From NCBI RefSeq assembly GCF_001650735.1, contig NZ_LXVY01000048.1, forward strand, positions 186,001 through 250,000: 64,000 bases of DNA. The letters run 5' to 3'. Positions within the stretch are counted from its first letter, which is position 1. Each line of letters begins with the position of its first letter. The position numbers were made by a program, and so were the translations under genes. This stretch comes from Sphingomonas sp. TDK1 (GTDB taxonomy: Bacteria; Pseudomonadota; Alphaproteobacteria; Sphingomonadales; Sphingomonadaceae). The notes beneath the pieces are model-generated. The model was given only the letters and a program-made list of their open reading frames with translations. It was not told where the DNA came from and ran no database searches. Below are positions 32,003 through 40,816 of the stretch, piece after piece.

Positions 32003-34477
32003 GTGAAGATTTCTGGATTGCTGCTGACGCTGGTCGCAACAACTTCCGTTTCAACTTCGGTATTCGCACAGACGAACGCCGGACAGGAGCATGCGGCACC
32101 CCCGCAAATCGCACAACCGGAAGCCGAAAAGGAAGTCTTCTCCACCGGCGTGGCCAAGGGCCGCGACCGACTGGACAGCGCCACCTCCACCAGTTCGCTG
32201 AAGGGAAGCGAGGCGCAAAAGCTTGGGCCCGTGGGCCTGTCCGACATCCTGCGCACCATGGCCGGCATCCGCGTCGAAAGCGGCATCAGCGAAGGCAACA
32301 ACAACTACACCGTGCGCGGCCTGCCGATCGGTTCGGGCGGCTCGAAATATGTCCAGATCGAGGAAGACGGCCTGCCGGTCCTCGAATTCAACGACATCTT
32401 CAACATCGCCGGCGACAGCTTCTTCCGTGCCGACTTCTCGCTCGCGCAGATCGAGACGATCCGCGGCGGTTCAGCTTCCACCTTTGCCTCGGGTTCGCCG
32501 GGCGGCCTGATCAACCTTATCTCCAAGACGGGGGACACCGAAGGCGGTTCGCTGCAGCTCACCACAGGCCTGGACTATGACCTGAAGCGCGCCGACGTCG
32601 AATATGGCGCCAAGCTCAGCGACAGCCTGCGCTTTCATGTCGGCGGCTTCTACCGCTTCGGCGAAGGCCCGCGCGAGACGGGCATGACCTCGTTCAAGGG
32701 CGGTCAGGTCAAGCTGAACGTAACCAAGACCTTCTCCAACGGCTATGTCCGCGCCTATGCCAAACTGCTCGACGACCGCGCGCCCAGCTATGCCACCTAT
32801 CCGGTCACGCTCACGGGCACCAACGACAAGCCCGTGCTGGGCAACATCCCCGGCTTCGACATCCTGAAGGACACGATGCTTTCGCCGAACATCAGCACGA
32901 TGCTCGGGCTCGACAGCACCAACCGCGTGACCAACTACTCGGTGAAGGACGGACAGCACGCCGAAAGCAAATCCCTGGGCCTGGAAGCCCAGTTCGAACT
33001 GGGCGGCTGGACGCTGACCGACCGCATCCGCTACTCCACTGCTTCGGGCCAGTTCCTGCGCGGCTTCCCCAGCACCATCGCGCCGATCGCCACGGTCGCC
33101 AATTCGCTCGCCGGTACCGGCGCGGTCGCGACCTACGCCAACGGCCCGAACGCGGGCAAGCTCGTGCCGGCCAACGCAAATGGCAACGGCCTGCTCTCCA
33201 ACTTCTACGTCAATAACTACAATCTGCGGAACGGCGACCATTTCGCCAATGATTTCCGTGGCACTCGCGTGTGGAAGGTGGGGCGAGGCGACCTTACGGT
33301 TACCGGCGGCCTCTACATCGCCAGTCAGACCGTCGCCGCGGACGCGATGCAGGTCTCCATGGTGACCGACGTGGTCGGCGGCGCGCAGGCTTCGCTGGTC
33401 AACCTCACCTCGGCCGCGGGCGTCGCCCAGACGCAGGACGGCGTCTATGCCTATGGCCGCAACGGCCCGCGCCTGCGCCGTTCGTTCGACGTGGATTACA
33501 GCTTCTTCGCGCCCTATGCCTCGATCAACTACCACTTCGGCAAGATGGCGATCGGCGGCAGCCTGCGCTACGATACCGGCCATGCCCGCGGCACGATGAC
33601 CGGTTCGGACCTGGGTGGCGGTCGCGTCGGCACGGGATCCGTCGACATGAACGGCGACGGCAAGATCAGCGCGCCGGAAACGCGCACCTCGATCCTGCCG
33701 CTCAGTCAGCCGGCGCCGGTGAATTACGACTTCAAGTATCTCAGCTATTCGGCCGGCATCAACTATCGCGTGGCCGAGCCGCTGGCGCTGTTCGCGCGCT
33801 ACAGCCGCGGCGGGCGCGTCAATGCGGACAAGATCCTGTTCACCAACGCGATAGCTGCGCGCGGCGACATCATCGAGGACCGCCAGGCCTATGATGCAGT
33901 GAAGCAGCTCGAAGGCGGCCTGAAGTTCCGGCGGAACGGTATCACCTTCAACGCCACCGGCTTCCTCGCCTATGCCGACGACCACAATCTACTCAACGGC
34001 TCGGTGACCTGGACCTATCGCAAGTACCGGACTTATGGCCTGGAGATGGAGGGCGGCATCAAGCGCGGCCCGTTCAGCCTGGCGGCGGGCGCCACCTACA
34101 CCAAGGCGAAGATCACCAAGGACTTTTTCGATCCCACCCAGACCGGCAAGCAGCCGCGCCACCAGCCCGCCTGGACACTCCAGGCCACCCCGCAGGTCGA
34201 CACCAAATATGCAACGGTCGGCGCCAGCGTGGTGACGATCACCAGTAGCTACGCGCAGGACGTGAACCAGCTGAAGATGCCTGGCTTCACCACGGTGGGC
34301 GGCTTTGTGATCCTGCACCCCACCAGGGCGATCGACGTGGCGCTCACCGGCACCAACCTGTTCAACGCCAAGGGCTTTCTGGACATCAGCCAGGCGAGCA
34401 TGCCCACCACCGGCATCGGCTGGGCGCGATCGGTGCAGGGCCGCACGCTGGCAGTATCGGCACGCGTCAACTTCTAA
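32003..34477 (+). CDS. TonB-dependent outer-membrane receptor
   Basis: 824-aa TonB-dependent receptor. Signal peptide (LLLTLVATTSVSTSVFAQ), a TonB-box-like stretch (KEVFSTGVAKG), then a plug (DILRTMAGIRVESG, NNNYTVRGLPIGSGG, ETIRGGSASTFASGSPGG). The 22-stranded barrel ends in RTLAVSARVNF. The start is a GTG (32003) with GGTGAA-type purines upstream. The receptor is divergent from the fusion gene at 29145-31655 and could share regulation with it. Substrate unknown. A strong terminator follows directly. Confidence 0.92.
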   Translation: MKISGLLLTLVATTSVSTSVFAQTNAGQEHAAPPQIAQPEAEKEVFSTGVAKGRDRLDSATSTSSLKGSEAQKLGPVGLSDILRTMAGIRVESGISEGNNNYTVRGLPIGSGGSKYVQIEEDGLPVLEFNDIFNIAGDSFFRADFSLAQIETIRGGSASTFASGSPGGLINLISKTGDTEGGSLQLTTGLDYDLKRADVEYGAKLSDSLRFHVGGFYRFGEGPRETGMTSFKGGQVKLNVTKTFSNGYVRAYAKLLDDRAPSYATYPVTLTGTNDKPVLGNIPGFDILKDTMLSPNISTMLGLDSTNRVTNYSVKDGQHAESKSLGLEAQFELGGWTLTDRIRYSTASGQFLRGFPSTIAPIATVANSLAGTGAVATYANGPNAGKLVPANANGNGLLSNFYVNNYNLRNGDHFANDFRGTRVWKVGRGDLTVTGGLYIASQTVAADAMQVSMVTDVVGGAQASLVNLTSAAGVAQTQDGVYAYGRNGPRLRRSFDVDYSFFAPYASINYHFGKMAIGGSLRYDTGHARGTMTGSDLGGGRVGTGSVDMNGDGKISAPETRTSILPLSQPAPVNYDFKYLSYSAGINYRVAEPLALFARYSRGGRVNADKILFTNAIAARGDIIEDRQAYDAVKQLEGGLKFRRNGITFNATGFLAYADDHNLLNGSVTWTYRKYRTYGLEMEGGIKRGPFSLAAGATYTKAKITKDFFDPTQTGKQPRHQPAWTLQATPQVDTKYATVGASVVTITSSYAQDVNQLKMPGFTTVGGFVILHPTRAIDVALTGTNLFNAKGFLDISQASMPTTGIGWARSVQGRTLAVSARVNF

Positions 34478-34501
34478 GTCTTCGTCCCCCGAAGAACACC
34501 T

Positions 34502-34533
34502 GCCCGGTCGCTACGCAGCGGCCGGGCTTTTCT
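34502..34533 (+). terminator. Rho-independent terminator after the TonB receptor
   Basis: GCCCGGTCGCT (34502-34512) pairs with AGCGGCCGGGC (34517-34527) around an ACGC loop, with one G-T wobble, and is followed by TTTTCTTT. It serves the receptor gene; the convergent gene ending at 34541 could also use it. Confidence 0.85.
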
Positions 34534-34540
34534 TTGGTGC

Positions 34541-35305
34541 TTAGTCCGCGCTGCTGGCCATGGTCTGCACATGCAGCGCCGGAAACACGTCCTCGATGGG
34601 ATTGGTGTCCGGCAACACGTACACATAGCCGCCCTTCTTCTTGTACATCGGGCTCAGCAGCTGCGTGTAGAATGCGCTAGGCACGTTGATGCAGCCGAAG
34701 GTGATGCGATTGTCGTCCGGAGTCGGCGAGGCGAGCCGCTCACGGCGCTTCTCCTTGCGGGCGGCCGTACCGGTGGGCACGGGATGCAACGCGACCGAGG
34801 TGTAGTAATCCACCCACAGCACCCGTTCCTTGCCGACCGCGAGCCCGAACTTGGCGAGATAGCGCCCGGCGGGCGTGGTCTTCTCCGCCGGGCCGATCTC
34901 GGACAACTGCTTGGCGCCGATCCCCGGCGTCGCATCGTCGCCGGGGGCGATACCGATCAGCACCGGCACCGCGGCGAGCTGCTTGCCGCTCGCATCGAAC
35001 AAGAACAGCGCCGCATGGGGCTTGTCGACGATCAGGAAGGGCAATCCGTGATTGTCACCGGCTGCCGACACCCAGTCATGTACGCGCATCGTCGCCGCCG
35101 AGGGCGCGAGCTTCGGCGCCGCAGGCTTGTCTGCCACCGTCTTGGGCTTGGCGGCGGGGCGCTTGCCCTTGCCGGGGGCCTTCTTGGGCGTAGTCGCCTT
35201 GGGCTTGGCCGTTACGGTCTTCGGCTTAGCATCCTGAGGGGAAACGGCGGCGGACGGCGGAACAAGCAGTGCCATGCCGGCCAGCGCGAGAAAGCCTTGG
35301 ATCAT
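34541..35305 (-). CDS. L,D-transpeptidase (YkuD)-like protein with an atypical active-site motif
   Basis: 254-aa secreted protein. An N-terminal hydrophobic segment (FLALAGMALLVPPSAA) is followed by a Lys/Pro/Ala-rich linker (about 25-70) that may thread through or bind the cell wall. The C-terminal region looks like a YkuD L,D-transpeptidase: FLIVDKPHAALFLFDASGKQ, VLIGIAPGDDATPG, TPAGRY, then FGCIN (Cys205). Canonical enzymes have S/T-H-G-C with a His directly before Gly; here Phe203 takes that position, although His174 (VALHPVP) is present. It may be a divergent crosslinking enzyme or a peptidoglycan-binding relative. The ribosome-binding site is weak. Confidence 0.78.
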   Translation of the reverse strand: MIQGFLALAGMALLVPPSAAVSPQDAKPKTVTAKPKATTPKKAPGKGKRPAAKPKTVADKPAAPKLAPSAATMRVHDWVSAAGDNHGLPFLIVDKPHAALFLFDASGKQLAAVPVLIGIAPGDDATPGIGAKQLSEIGPAEKTTPAGRYLAKFGLAVGKERVLWVDYYTSVALHPVPTGTAARKEKRRERLASPTPDDNRITFGCINVPSAFYTQLLSPMYKKKGGYVYVLPDTNPIEDVFPALHVQTMASSAD

Positions 35306-35394
35306 CGATTCAGTCGCTCACGAAAATAGGGTGGCCGCCCCTAAGCGCGGCCACCCGGATGCATCGGCAACACGCCGGTGCGGCAAGGTTCCGC

Positions 35395-35724
35395 TTAGTT
35401 GCGCGGACGCTTGCGGGGCTTGGCGTTCTGCTGCTGCACTTGCTGCGACAGCGCCTGCTGCTGCTGGTCCAGCGTATCGACGCGGCCGTTCAGCTGATCG
35501 AGGCGCTGACCGTTCTGCTGCGCCTGGCCAGCAGCCGCCTGGGCCTGCGACAGCGCCTGCTTGGCGGTGCCATCGGTTTCCTGGAGGCGGGTTTCCAGCG
35601 CATCGACGCGCTGGCTGACCGGGGCGATCTGCTCACGAACGAACTTCTTCGTCGCGCAACCGCTCAGGCCGACGGCGCCAATCATCAACATCGCAAGGGG
35701 AGCAAACTTCATACCAGTACGCAT
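35395..35724 (-). CDS. Small coiled-coil outer-membrane lipoprotein
   Basis: About 109 aa. A lipoprotein signal (LMIGAVGLSGC, lipidated Cys23) is followed by an extended heptad-like helix (QRVDALETRLQETDGTAKQ, then repeated LDQLNGRVDTLDQQQQALSQQ) and a basic tail (KPRKRPRN). The overall plan resembles Lpp/OprI-type lipoproteins that tether the outer membrane to peptidoglycan; the basic C-terminus is compatible with wall contact, which is inference. ATG 35724 has AAAGG upstream; GTG 35739 is an alternative. It lies 89 bases upstream of the L,D-transpeptidase-like gene on the same strand, which fits an envelope-anchoring role. Confidence 0.78.
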   Translation of the reverse strand: MRTGMKFAPLAMLMIGAVGLSGCATKKFVREQIAPVSQRVDALETRLQETDGTAKQALSQAQAAAGQAQQNGQRLDQLNGRVDTLDQQQQALSQQVQQQNAKPRKRPRN

Positions 35725-35863
35725 AAACAGACCTTTCACTCGTTAACGAAAAATAAGGCATAGCCACCAAGCCGGAGCAACGGGGCCGCAACAATCCCGA
35801 TTCGGTCCGACTGTGCTTGTTGTCCGTCAGACCGATCGGGAGACGGGGTGAAACGACCTGACA

Positions 35864-36490
35864 TCATCGACGGCCCTTTCGCTTTGCCCGCTGAGCGAAG
35901 GGATCGCGGGGGATCCCATCATCGCTTGCTTCCGCCTTGGCCGGCCCATGCTGGGCCGCGACGCACCGCTTCAGCTCCGCCACCGCCGCTCCGCTGCCAT
36001 CGAGCGGGAGCCGCTCGACCGGCGTGTCGCCGCGATCAATGTGCAAGGCCTTGGAGCCGGCGAACGAAATCGGAAACTTGGGATCGAACGCCGCGACGAA
36101 GCCCTGCTTGCCGTCCGCGACGATGCCGATCGCCTGGTGATTGGGGTAGCCGCCCTGGGTCAGGCGGAAGGTTAGTTTCAGCCGGTCCTGCGGGCGGATC
36201 GACCAATTCTCGTTGAGAACGGAGAAATGGTTGCTGCCGTCGCGGTCCATGCCCAACAGCAACGTCGTGTGACCTGGGCGATCAAACGCGCGGCTGATGA
36301 AGCAACCCGATCCGTCCTTGCTCGCGGCGATGGTCCACGGACCGAGCTGCTTGGCAGGATATCCCTGCGCCAGGGCTGCTGACGGCAATCCCCCACCGAT
36401 CGTCAAGACCGCCGCCCACCGCAGGATCGATACGCAACGCTCCTCGGCGCGGCGCGGTACGATGCGGAGGGACGGTAGCACTGCAATCAC
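35864..36490 (-). CDS. Secreted protein of unknown function
   Basis: 208 aa. A Sec-like signal (RWAAVLTIGGGLPSAALAQG) follows about 20 basic residues. The mature part has LGPWTIAASKDGSGCFISRAF and alternating strands (LLLGMDRDGSNHFSVLN, RLKLTFRL) ending in a basic tail (KRKGRR). That order of a Trp near the start, a Cys-containing strand and repeated beta-hairpins resembles invasion-associated-locus-B-like small periplasmic beta proteins, but I do not claim the family. GTG 36490 follows an AGGGA. Divergent from the rhodopsin gene. Confidence 0.62.
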   Translation of the reverse strand: MIAVLPSLRIVPRRAEERCVSILRWAAVLTIGGGLPSAALAQGYPAKQLGPWTIAASKDGSGCFISRAFDRPGHTTLLLGMDRDGSNHFSVLNENWSIRPQDRLKLTFRLTQGGYPNHQAIGIVADGKQGFVAAFDPKFPISFAGSKALHIDRGDTPVERLPLDGSGAAVAELKRCVAAQHGPAKAEASDDGIPRDPFAQRAKRKGRR

Positions 36491-36851
36491 GATCGGGTTC
36501 CCTTAGGTTCGGCTCCATAACGTTCGACCTGCAAAACGGTTCTACGGGTCCGTCCGGGAATCATACCGGAGTTGGAAATCCCCGTTCCGCTCGCAGCCGC
36601 CATGTGGACCTGCAATATAATCACGCACGTCCCTAAAGGACGTATCGATTAGCGTCACACATTCTTTACTACATTAATTAGCATGCGAAAGACCTATCGT
36701 ACCGTCGCGCATAATTTGCACGGCCCCTCGGCATTTGTCTTTTCGATGCACCAAGCAGACAGCGCCGCTCTGGCGTGAAAAAACAAGTAGCCTTCGTATG
36801 TTGCTTTCGGAAAGCCATACGGAAGCGATATTCGTCTGAAGGAGGATCCTG
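36491..36851. other. Intergenic region upstream of the rhodopsin operon
   Basis: This 361-base divergent promoter region is A/T-rich near 36600-36720 (CTACATTAATTAGC near 36668). It ends in a hairpin and a strong Shine-Dalgarno AAGGAGG (36839-36845) before the rhodopsin ATG. No gene could be supported here. The minus-strand open frame 36678-37070 is a rhodopsin shadow. Confidence 0.5.
36792..36825 (+). promoter_or_regulatory. Leader hairpin upstream of the rhodopsin start
   Basis: CTTCGTATG (36792-36800) pairs with CATACGGAAG (36816-36825) with one bulged G. Inside it GCTTTC (36803-36808) is complementary to GAAAGC (36810-36815), giving an almost continuous stem. It ends 13 bases before the Shine-Dalgarno. 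No T-run follows, so it is not a simple terminator. Confidence 0.55.
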
Positions 36852-37622
36852 ATGGAAACCGCGATCGTATCGCCCTTTCAATATTCGCTGATCTACAACG
36901 CCTTCTCGTTCACGTTCGCGGCTATGGCGGCAGCGACCCTTTACCTGTGGTTCGGCCGATCCCAGGTTTCCTCCGCTTACAAAAATGCGGTGACGATCTC
37001 GGGCCTCGTCACGGCGATCGCGGCCTATCATTACTTCCGGATCTTCGAGAGCTGGGAATCGGCGTATCATTATGTGAACGGCACGGTGACGGCGACCGGG
37101 ATCGCGTTCAACGACGCCTATCGTTATGTCGACTGGCTGCTGACCGTGCCGCTGCTACTGATCGAACTGGTGCTGGTGATGCGCCTGTCGCGCGAGGAAA
37201 CGGTGCAGAAGGGCTGGCGGCTCGGCCTCGCCGCGGCGCTGATGATCATCCTCGGCTATCCCGGCGAAATCGCCGCCGACATTCCCACCCGCGCGCTTTG
37301 GGGCACGCTCTCTGCGATCCCGTTCGTCTATATCGTGTGGGAGCTGTTCAGCGGCCTGGGCAAGTCGATCGAGCGCCAGCCCGAAGCGGTGCGCGAGCTG
37401 GTAAAGCAGGCGCGACTGCTCACCTTCGCATCCTGGGGCTTCTACCCGATCGTCTACATGGCGCCCTATGCGCAGATTACCGGCCCGGACGCCACGACGG
37501 TGATCCAGATCGGCTACACGATCGCTGATCTCGTCGCGAAGGCTGGCGTCGGTCTGCTGATCTTCGCGATCGCCCAGCGCAAGTCCGAAGTGGAAGGCAA
37601 CGGCACGCCGCACGCTGCCTGA
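36852..37622 (+). CDS. Proteorhodopsin-type light-driven proton pump
   Basis: 256-aa seven-helix microbial rhodopsin. The Schiff-base Lys230 sits in ADLVAKAG and Asp226 is the second counterion. Helix C reads RYVDWLLTVPLLLIELVL, giving Asp94 (proton acceptor), Thr98 and Glu105 (donor), the DTE pattern of outward proton pumps. His60 (AYHYFR) matches the proteorhodopsin His that partners the acceptor. Leu102 at the spectral-tuning position predicts green absorption. AAGGAGG gives an excellent translation start. The gene is six bases before a Brp/Blh gene that would supply its retinal. The pump would add light-driven proton-motive force in the inner membrane. Confidence 0.96.
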   Translation: METAIVSPFQYSLIYNAFSFTFAAMAAATLYLWFGRSQVSSAYKNAVTISGLVTAIAAYHYFRIFESWESAYHYVNGTVTATGIAFNDAYRYVDWLLTVPLLLIELVLVMRLSREETVQKGWRLGLAAALMIILGYPGEIAADIPTRALWGTLSAIPFVYIVWELFSGLGKSIERQPEAVRELVKQARLLTFASWGFYPIVYMAPYAQITGPDATTVIQIGYTIADLVAKAGVGLLIFAIAQRKSEVEGNGTPHAA

Positions 37623-37628
37623 CCGGTG

Positions 37629-38558
37629 ATGCCCGCCGGCGCATCCTTTCTTTCGCCGATCATCGACGGCACCGCCCGGCCCCGCGCGCTCGCGCAGGAC
37701 CGGGCGGTGCCTCGTCTCTTCTGGCTCGCCGTGCTGGCGATCGGATCGGCGGCAGCCGCAGGGCTCGACCTCAGCGGAACGTTGGCGACGCAAGCAGGCA
37801 TGGTGCTGATGCTCGCCGGCGGTCTGCCGCACGGTGGCCATGACCTGCTCGTCGCGCGACAACGGTGGCGCATGCGGGGCAACGCATTGGTGCTGTTCGT
37901 CGCCTCCTATATCGCGGTCGCCGCGGCGATGGCGCTGACATGGTGGCTCGCCCCCCTGCTGGCGCTGCTCGCCTTCCTTGGCCTCGCCGCCTGGCACTTC
38001 TCCGAAGACTGGGACGCACCGCGCGACCGCCTGCTGCGCAGCGCCGCGGGCCTCGCCCCCATCGCCGCGGCGGTGCTGGGACAGCCGCGCGCGGTATCCA
38101 CCTTGTTTGCCGCGATGACCGATCCGGCGATCGCCAAGCTCGCCCTCGCACTGGTAACGCTGATTGCCCCCGTCGCGCTGCTCGTCGCGGCGGTGGCAAT
38201 CGCCATGGCGTGGCAAACCGGCTCGCGCCGCTGGGCCGTCGCACAGGGAACCGCACTGGCGCTGCTCGCCGCCGCACCGCCGACGATCGCCTTCCCGCTC
38301 TATTTCGCACTGCTCCATTCGCGGCGCCACATCGTCGCGATTCTCGACGAATTCGGCGCGAGCGCCGTTGGGCACGCCTGGCCATTCCTGCTCGCCGCTA
38401 TCGCCTGCATCGGCTGGGCCGGGTTCAGCCCGGGCTTCGTCGACCTCGCACGCGGGATCAACCCGGCGCTCGCCTTCCAGCTGCTGTCGGTGGTCGCCGC
38501 GCCGCATCTGCTGTGCGAGGCGCTCGGCATGCAGCCAAAACGAACTCCGCCTTCCTAG
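37629..38558 (+). CDS. blh: Brp/Blh family beta-carotene 15,15'-dioxygenase
   Basis: 309-aa integral membrane enzyme that cleaves beta-carotene to two retinals. Family His ligands are visible: His68 in LPHGGHD, His123 in AWHFSEDW, His230 and His234 in LHSRRH, plus His293 in APHLLCE. Hydrophobic helices run through the whole length. The motifs differ a little from the usual PHGxxD and HFG forms, but spacing is retained. ATG 37629 is six bases after the rhodopsin stop; GTG 37626 is an alternative start. No crtY or carotenoid genes are in the window, so beta-carotene must come from a locus elsewhere. Confidence 0.92.
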   Translation: MPAGASFLSPIIDGTARPRALAQDRAVPRLFWLAVLAIGSAAAAGLDLSGTLATQAGMVLMLAGGLPHGGHDLLVARQRWRMRGNALVLFVASYIAVAAAMALTWWLAPLLALLAFLGLAAWHFSEDWDAPRDRLLRSAAGLAPIAAAVLGQPRAVSTLFAAMTDPAIAKLALALVTLIAPVALLVAAVAIAMAWQTGSRRWAVAQGTALALLAAAPPTIAFPLYFALLHSRRHIVAILDEFGASAVGHAWPFLLAAIACIGWAGFSPGFVDLARGINPALAFQLLSVVAAPHLLCEALGMQPKRTPPS

Positions 38559-38749
38559 CGCGAAGGTGGAACGCCTTAGCAGCACGGGCGCGGCAAGCTA
38601 TACCTCGGTCCGTCAGGGGCGCCCTGCGCCCGGAATGGCACGTGCCACCATTGAACATCGCGTCTCGTCTCCACCGCCCGCCGTACGCCGAAGATCGCGA
38701 TTGCTCGATCGCTTCATCTTCACTTAAGAAACCAGCAGAGGGGACAATC

Positions 38750-40564
38750 ATGAAGACTATTCATCTCGCTGTTGGAGCTTCCGCGATCGCGCTGCTGGGC
38801 GCTTGCAGCGGCGGAGGCGGCAGCAGCGGTGGTATCGCGGTGGGAACGTCACCTCCGCCTGTCGCGCCTGCGCCAACGCCGAGCCCCACCCCCGCGCCCA
38901 GCCCCACGCCTGCGCCTACGCCCGCACCGACACCGGCACCGCAGAACGGCTCGCTGTTGGATCTGCGCGTAAGCGAGAGCTTCACGACCCAGGCGACGGC
39001 GGCCGCTGCCAATTATCCCGGCAACGGTTCCAGCGCGTCCTCGCCCGGCACCGCCACGCTCACCGTTCAATATGACGCTCCGACCGGCAGCTACACGATC
39101 GTCCGCCCCGGGCTTACCACCCAGTTCGGTCCTGCGCAGGGCGATGCCGCTGCCAGCAATGTCGTGTTCGCCGCCTATCACCGCCAAGACGGTTCCACGA
39201 CCGAGACCCTGCGCCTCACCAATCCCGGCAAGCAAGGCGCGCTGAACCAAGAATATGTTGGCGCAGGCTTCTGGCGAATCCTCGACACGGCCGGCGGTGT
39301 GGAACAGAACCGCTTCGGATCCTTCACCTATGGCATCCGCACCGCCGCCGCCGACATGCCAGCGAGCGGAACCGCCAGCTTCGGCATCGGACTGCTGGCG
39401 ATGGGCGCCACCAAGGACGCGGTGGTCGACATCTATGGGACCGGCACCTTCCAGGTGGATTTCGGTGCCCACACTTTCACGCTACAGGGTGCAACGACCA
39501 CGCGGCTGCTCAACCAGCTCGGCTCGAAGGGTCCTCCCTATCTCGTCGCGGGGACGTTCAGGGGGGATGGCCTGGTCGCCGCTTCCGCAAATGCCTTCAC
39601 CGGCGGAATCAAGCTCGATGGGTCCGGCACCTATACGAGTACGCTGCAGGGATTCTTCTACGGCCCCGACCTGGCGGAAGTCGGAGCTACCTTTTCGGGC
39701 ACCTATGGCAATCTAGGTCTCAGCGGCAGCCTGATCGGTCGCCGCGGCAATACGGCACCGGAATTGGAAACGCTTGCCCGGCTGTTCGGCCCGGCGGAGG
39801 TGCAGGAAACCACTCGGCAGCTCCTGTACAACGCCAATGCCACCGGTACGACGTTCCGCGATGCAGCGCTCGATGTTGGAACTTATTCGTCGCTGATCCT
39901 CGACCCGGGCAGCGGCGGCATCGACATGCGCATCTACAAGTTCGGCACGACGGATCGGGTCGCTGCGGAATCAGACGCGCGTTTCACCACCTACCGCCTC
40001 GGCGGCATGGTGCTGCGCACGATCAAGCTTTACAATGCCGGCGGCACCAACAGCGAACTCGCGCTGAGCTATGCCAGCTTCTTTTCCATGACCAATGCCG
40101 CAGTGGGCGAAGATCGTCGCTGGGACAGCTTCACGGTGTTCGGCCTCAACACCGCAGGCGGCAACGTGCCCAAGACCGGCCATGGCCTCTTTGATGGCCG
40201 AGTCTATGGCAGCGCGGTGGGCGCTGGCGCCACGGCCGATCGCTTCTCGATGGAAGGCACCGCAACGATGGATTTCGACTTTGCCGCGTCAAGCTTCACC
40301 GGTGCGATGACGACCGCAGCCACCAACCTGCGAACCGGCGTGACCTCGCAACTTGGCAGCTACACCTTCGACAATGGCAAGATCGCGCCCCTCTCGCTCT
40401 CCTTCAACGCGGAAATCGCGGGCACGCCGGGCAGCTCCGGCGCTCTGAACGGCAGTTTTTACGGCCCGGCCGCGCAGGAACTGGGCGCGACCTTCGGACT
40501 CATCACGCCGGGCGCAGGCACAGTGCTGACCGGCGTGGGCGCGATCGTCGGCAAGCGGCGCTAG
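38750..40564 (+). CDS. TbpB-like surface lipoprotein with two repeated barrel domains
   Basis: 604 aa. Lipoprotein signal (IALLGAC, lipidated Cys19), a Gly/Ser start and a Pro/Thr/Ala-rich linker (33-63), then two related beta-barrel domains. Each has a segment like SFTYGIRTAA or SFTVFGLNTAG and ends in GFFYGPDLAEVGATF or GSFYGPAAQELGATF, the signature of transferrin-binding-protein-B-type solute-binding lipoproteins. Such proteins are often exported to the cell surface by a Slam translocator, but no Slam is visible here. Substrate unknown; an iron, haem or other ligand function is only a family inference. AGAGGGG lies before ATG 38750. It follows blh by 191 bases; the upstream part of its open frame is a blh shadow. 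Confidence 0.82.
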   Translation: MKTIHLAVGASAIALLGACSGGGGSSGGIAVGTSPPPVAPAPTPSPTPAPSPTPAPTPAPTPAPQNGSLLDLRVSESFTTQATAAAANYPGNGSSASSPGTATLTVQYDAPTGSYTIVRPGLTTQFGPAQGDAAASNVVFAAYHRQDGSTTETLRLTNPGKQGALNQEYVGAGFWRILDTAGGVEQNRFGSFTYGIRTAAADMPASGTASFGIGLLAMGATKDAVVDIYGTGTFQVDFGAHTFTLQGATTTRLLNQLGSKGPPYLVAGTFRGDGLVAASANAFTGGIKLDGSGTYTSTLQGFFYGPDLAEVGATFSGTYGNLGLSGSLIGRRGNTAPELETLARLFGPAEVQETTRQLLYNANATGTTFRDAALDVGTYSSLILDPGSGGIDMRIYKFGTTDRVAAESDARFTTYRLGGMVLRTIKLYNAGGTNSELALSYASFFSMTNAAVGEDRRWDSFTVFGLNTAGGNVPKTGHGLFDGRVYGSAVGAGATADRFSMEGTATMDFDFAASSFTGAMTTAATNLRTGVTSQLGSYTFDNGKIAPLSLSFNAEIAGTPGSSGALNGSFYGPAAQELGATFGLITPGAGTVLTGVGAIVGKRR

Positions 40565-40597
40565 TGATCGGCAGCCTTCGTGCGTTAGGTTGATACC

Positions 40598-40813
40598 ATG
40601 GCCGACCAGCGCACGAGCGACGCCCCCTTCGCCCCGCCTGCGGGCGCGACCGCCAGCCTGCGCTTGGGCAGCGGCGTGGCTATGGAAGCGCGGATCAGCA
40701 CCTCGGGCCTGCTGGGAGTGGCCGCGATCGTGTCAGCCGCGCTGCTCGGCTCGGCCGCAATCGTGCTTGCGGCGAGGCGGAGCCGCGCGGCCGCCCCGCC
40801 CGACGCGCGCTAA
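40598..40813 (+). CDS. Small single-helix membrane protein
   Basis: 71 aa, unrecognised. A polar N-terminus (MADQRTSDAPFAPPAG) precedes one hydrophobic segment (LLGVAAIVSAALLGSAAIVL, about 38-58) and a basic end (RRSRA). It follows the TbpB-like gene by 33 bases and converges on lepA with only three bases between stops. TTAGG stands before the ATG. A real gene is plausible but short length and lack of a known family limit confidence. Confidence 0.5.
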   Translation: MADQRTSDAPFAPPAGATASLRLGSGVAMEARISTSGLLGVAAIVSAALLGSAAIVLAARRSRAAAPPDAR

Positions 40814-40816
40814 ACC

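Noticed and set aside
36678..37070. 130-aa minus-strand gene upstream of rhodopsin
   Set aside because: Overlaps the rhodopsin N-terminus on the other strand, with no ribosome-binding site or motifs.
37865..40564. 899-aa frame joining blh territory to the TbpB-like protein
   Set aside because: The first 295 residues are an Arg-rich shadow of blh in another frame. The real start is ATG 38750 with a lipoprotein signal and Shine-Dalgarno.
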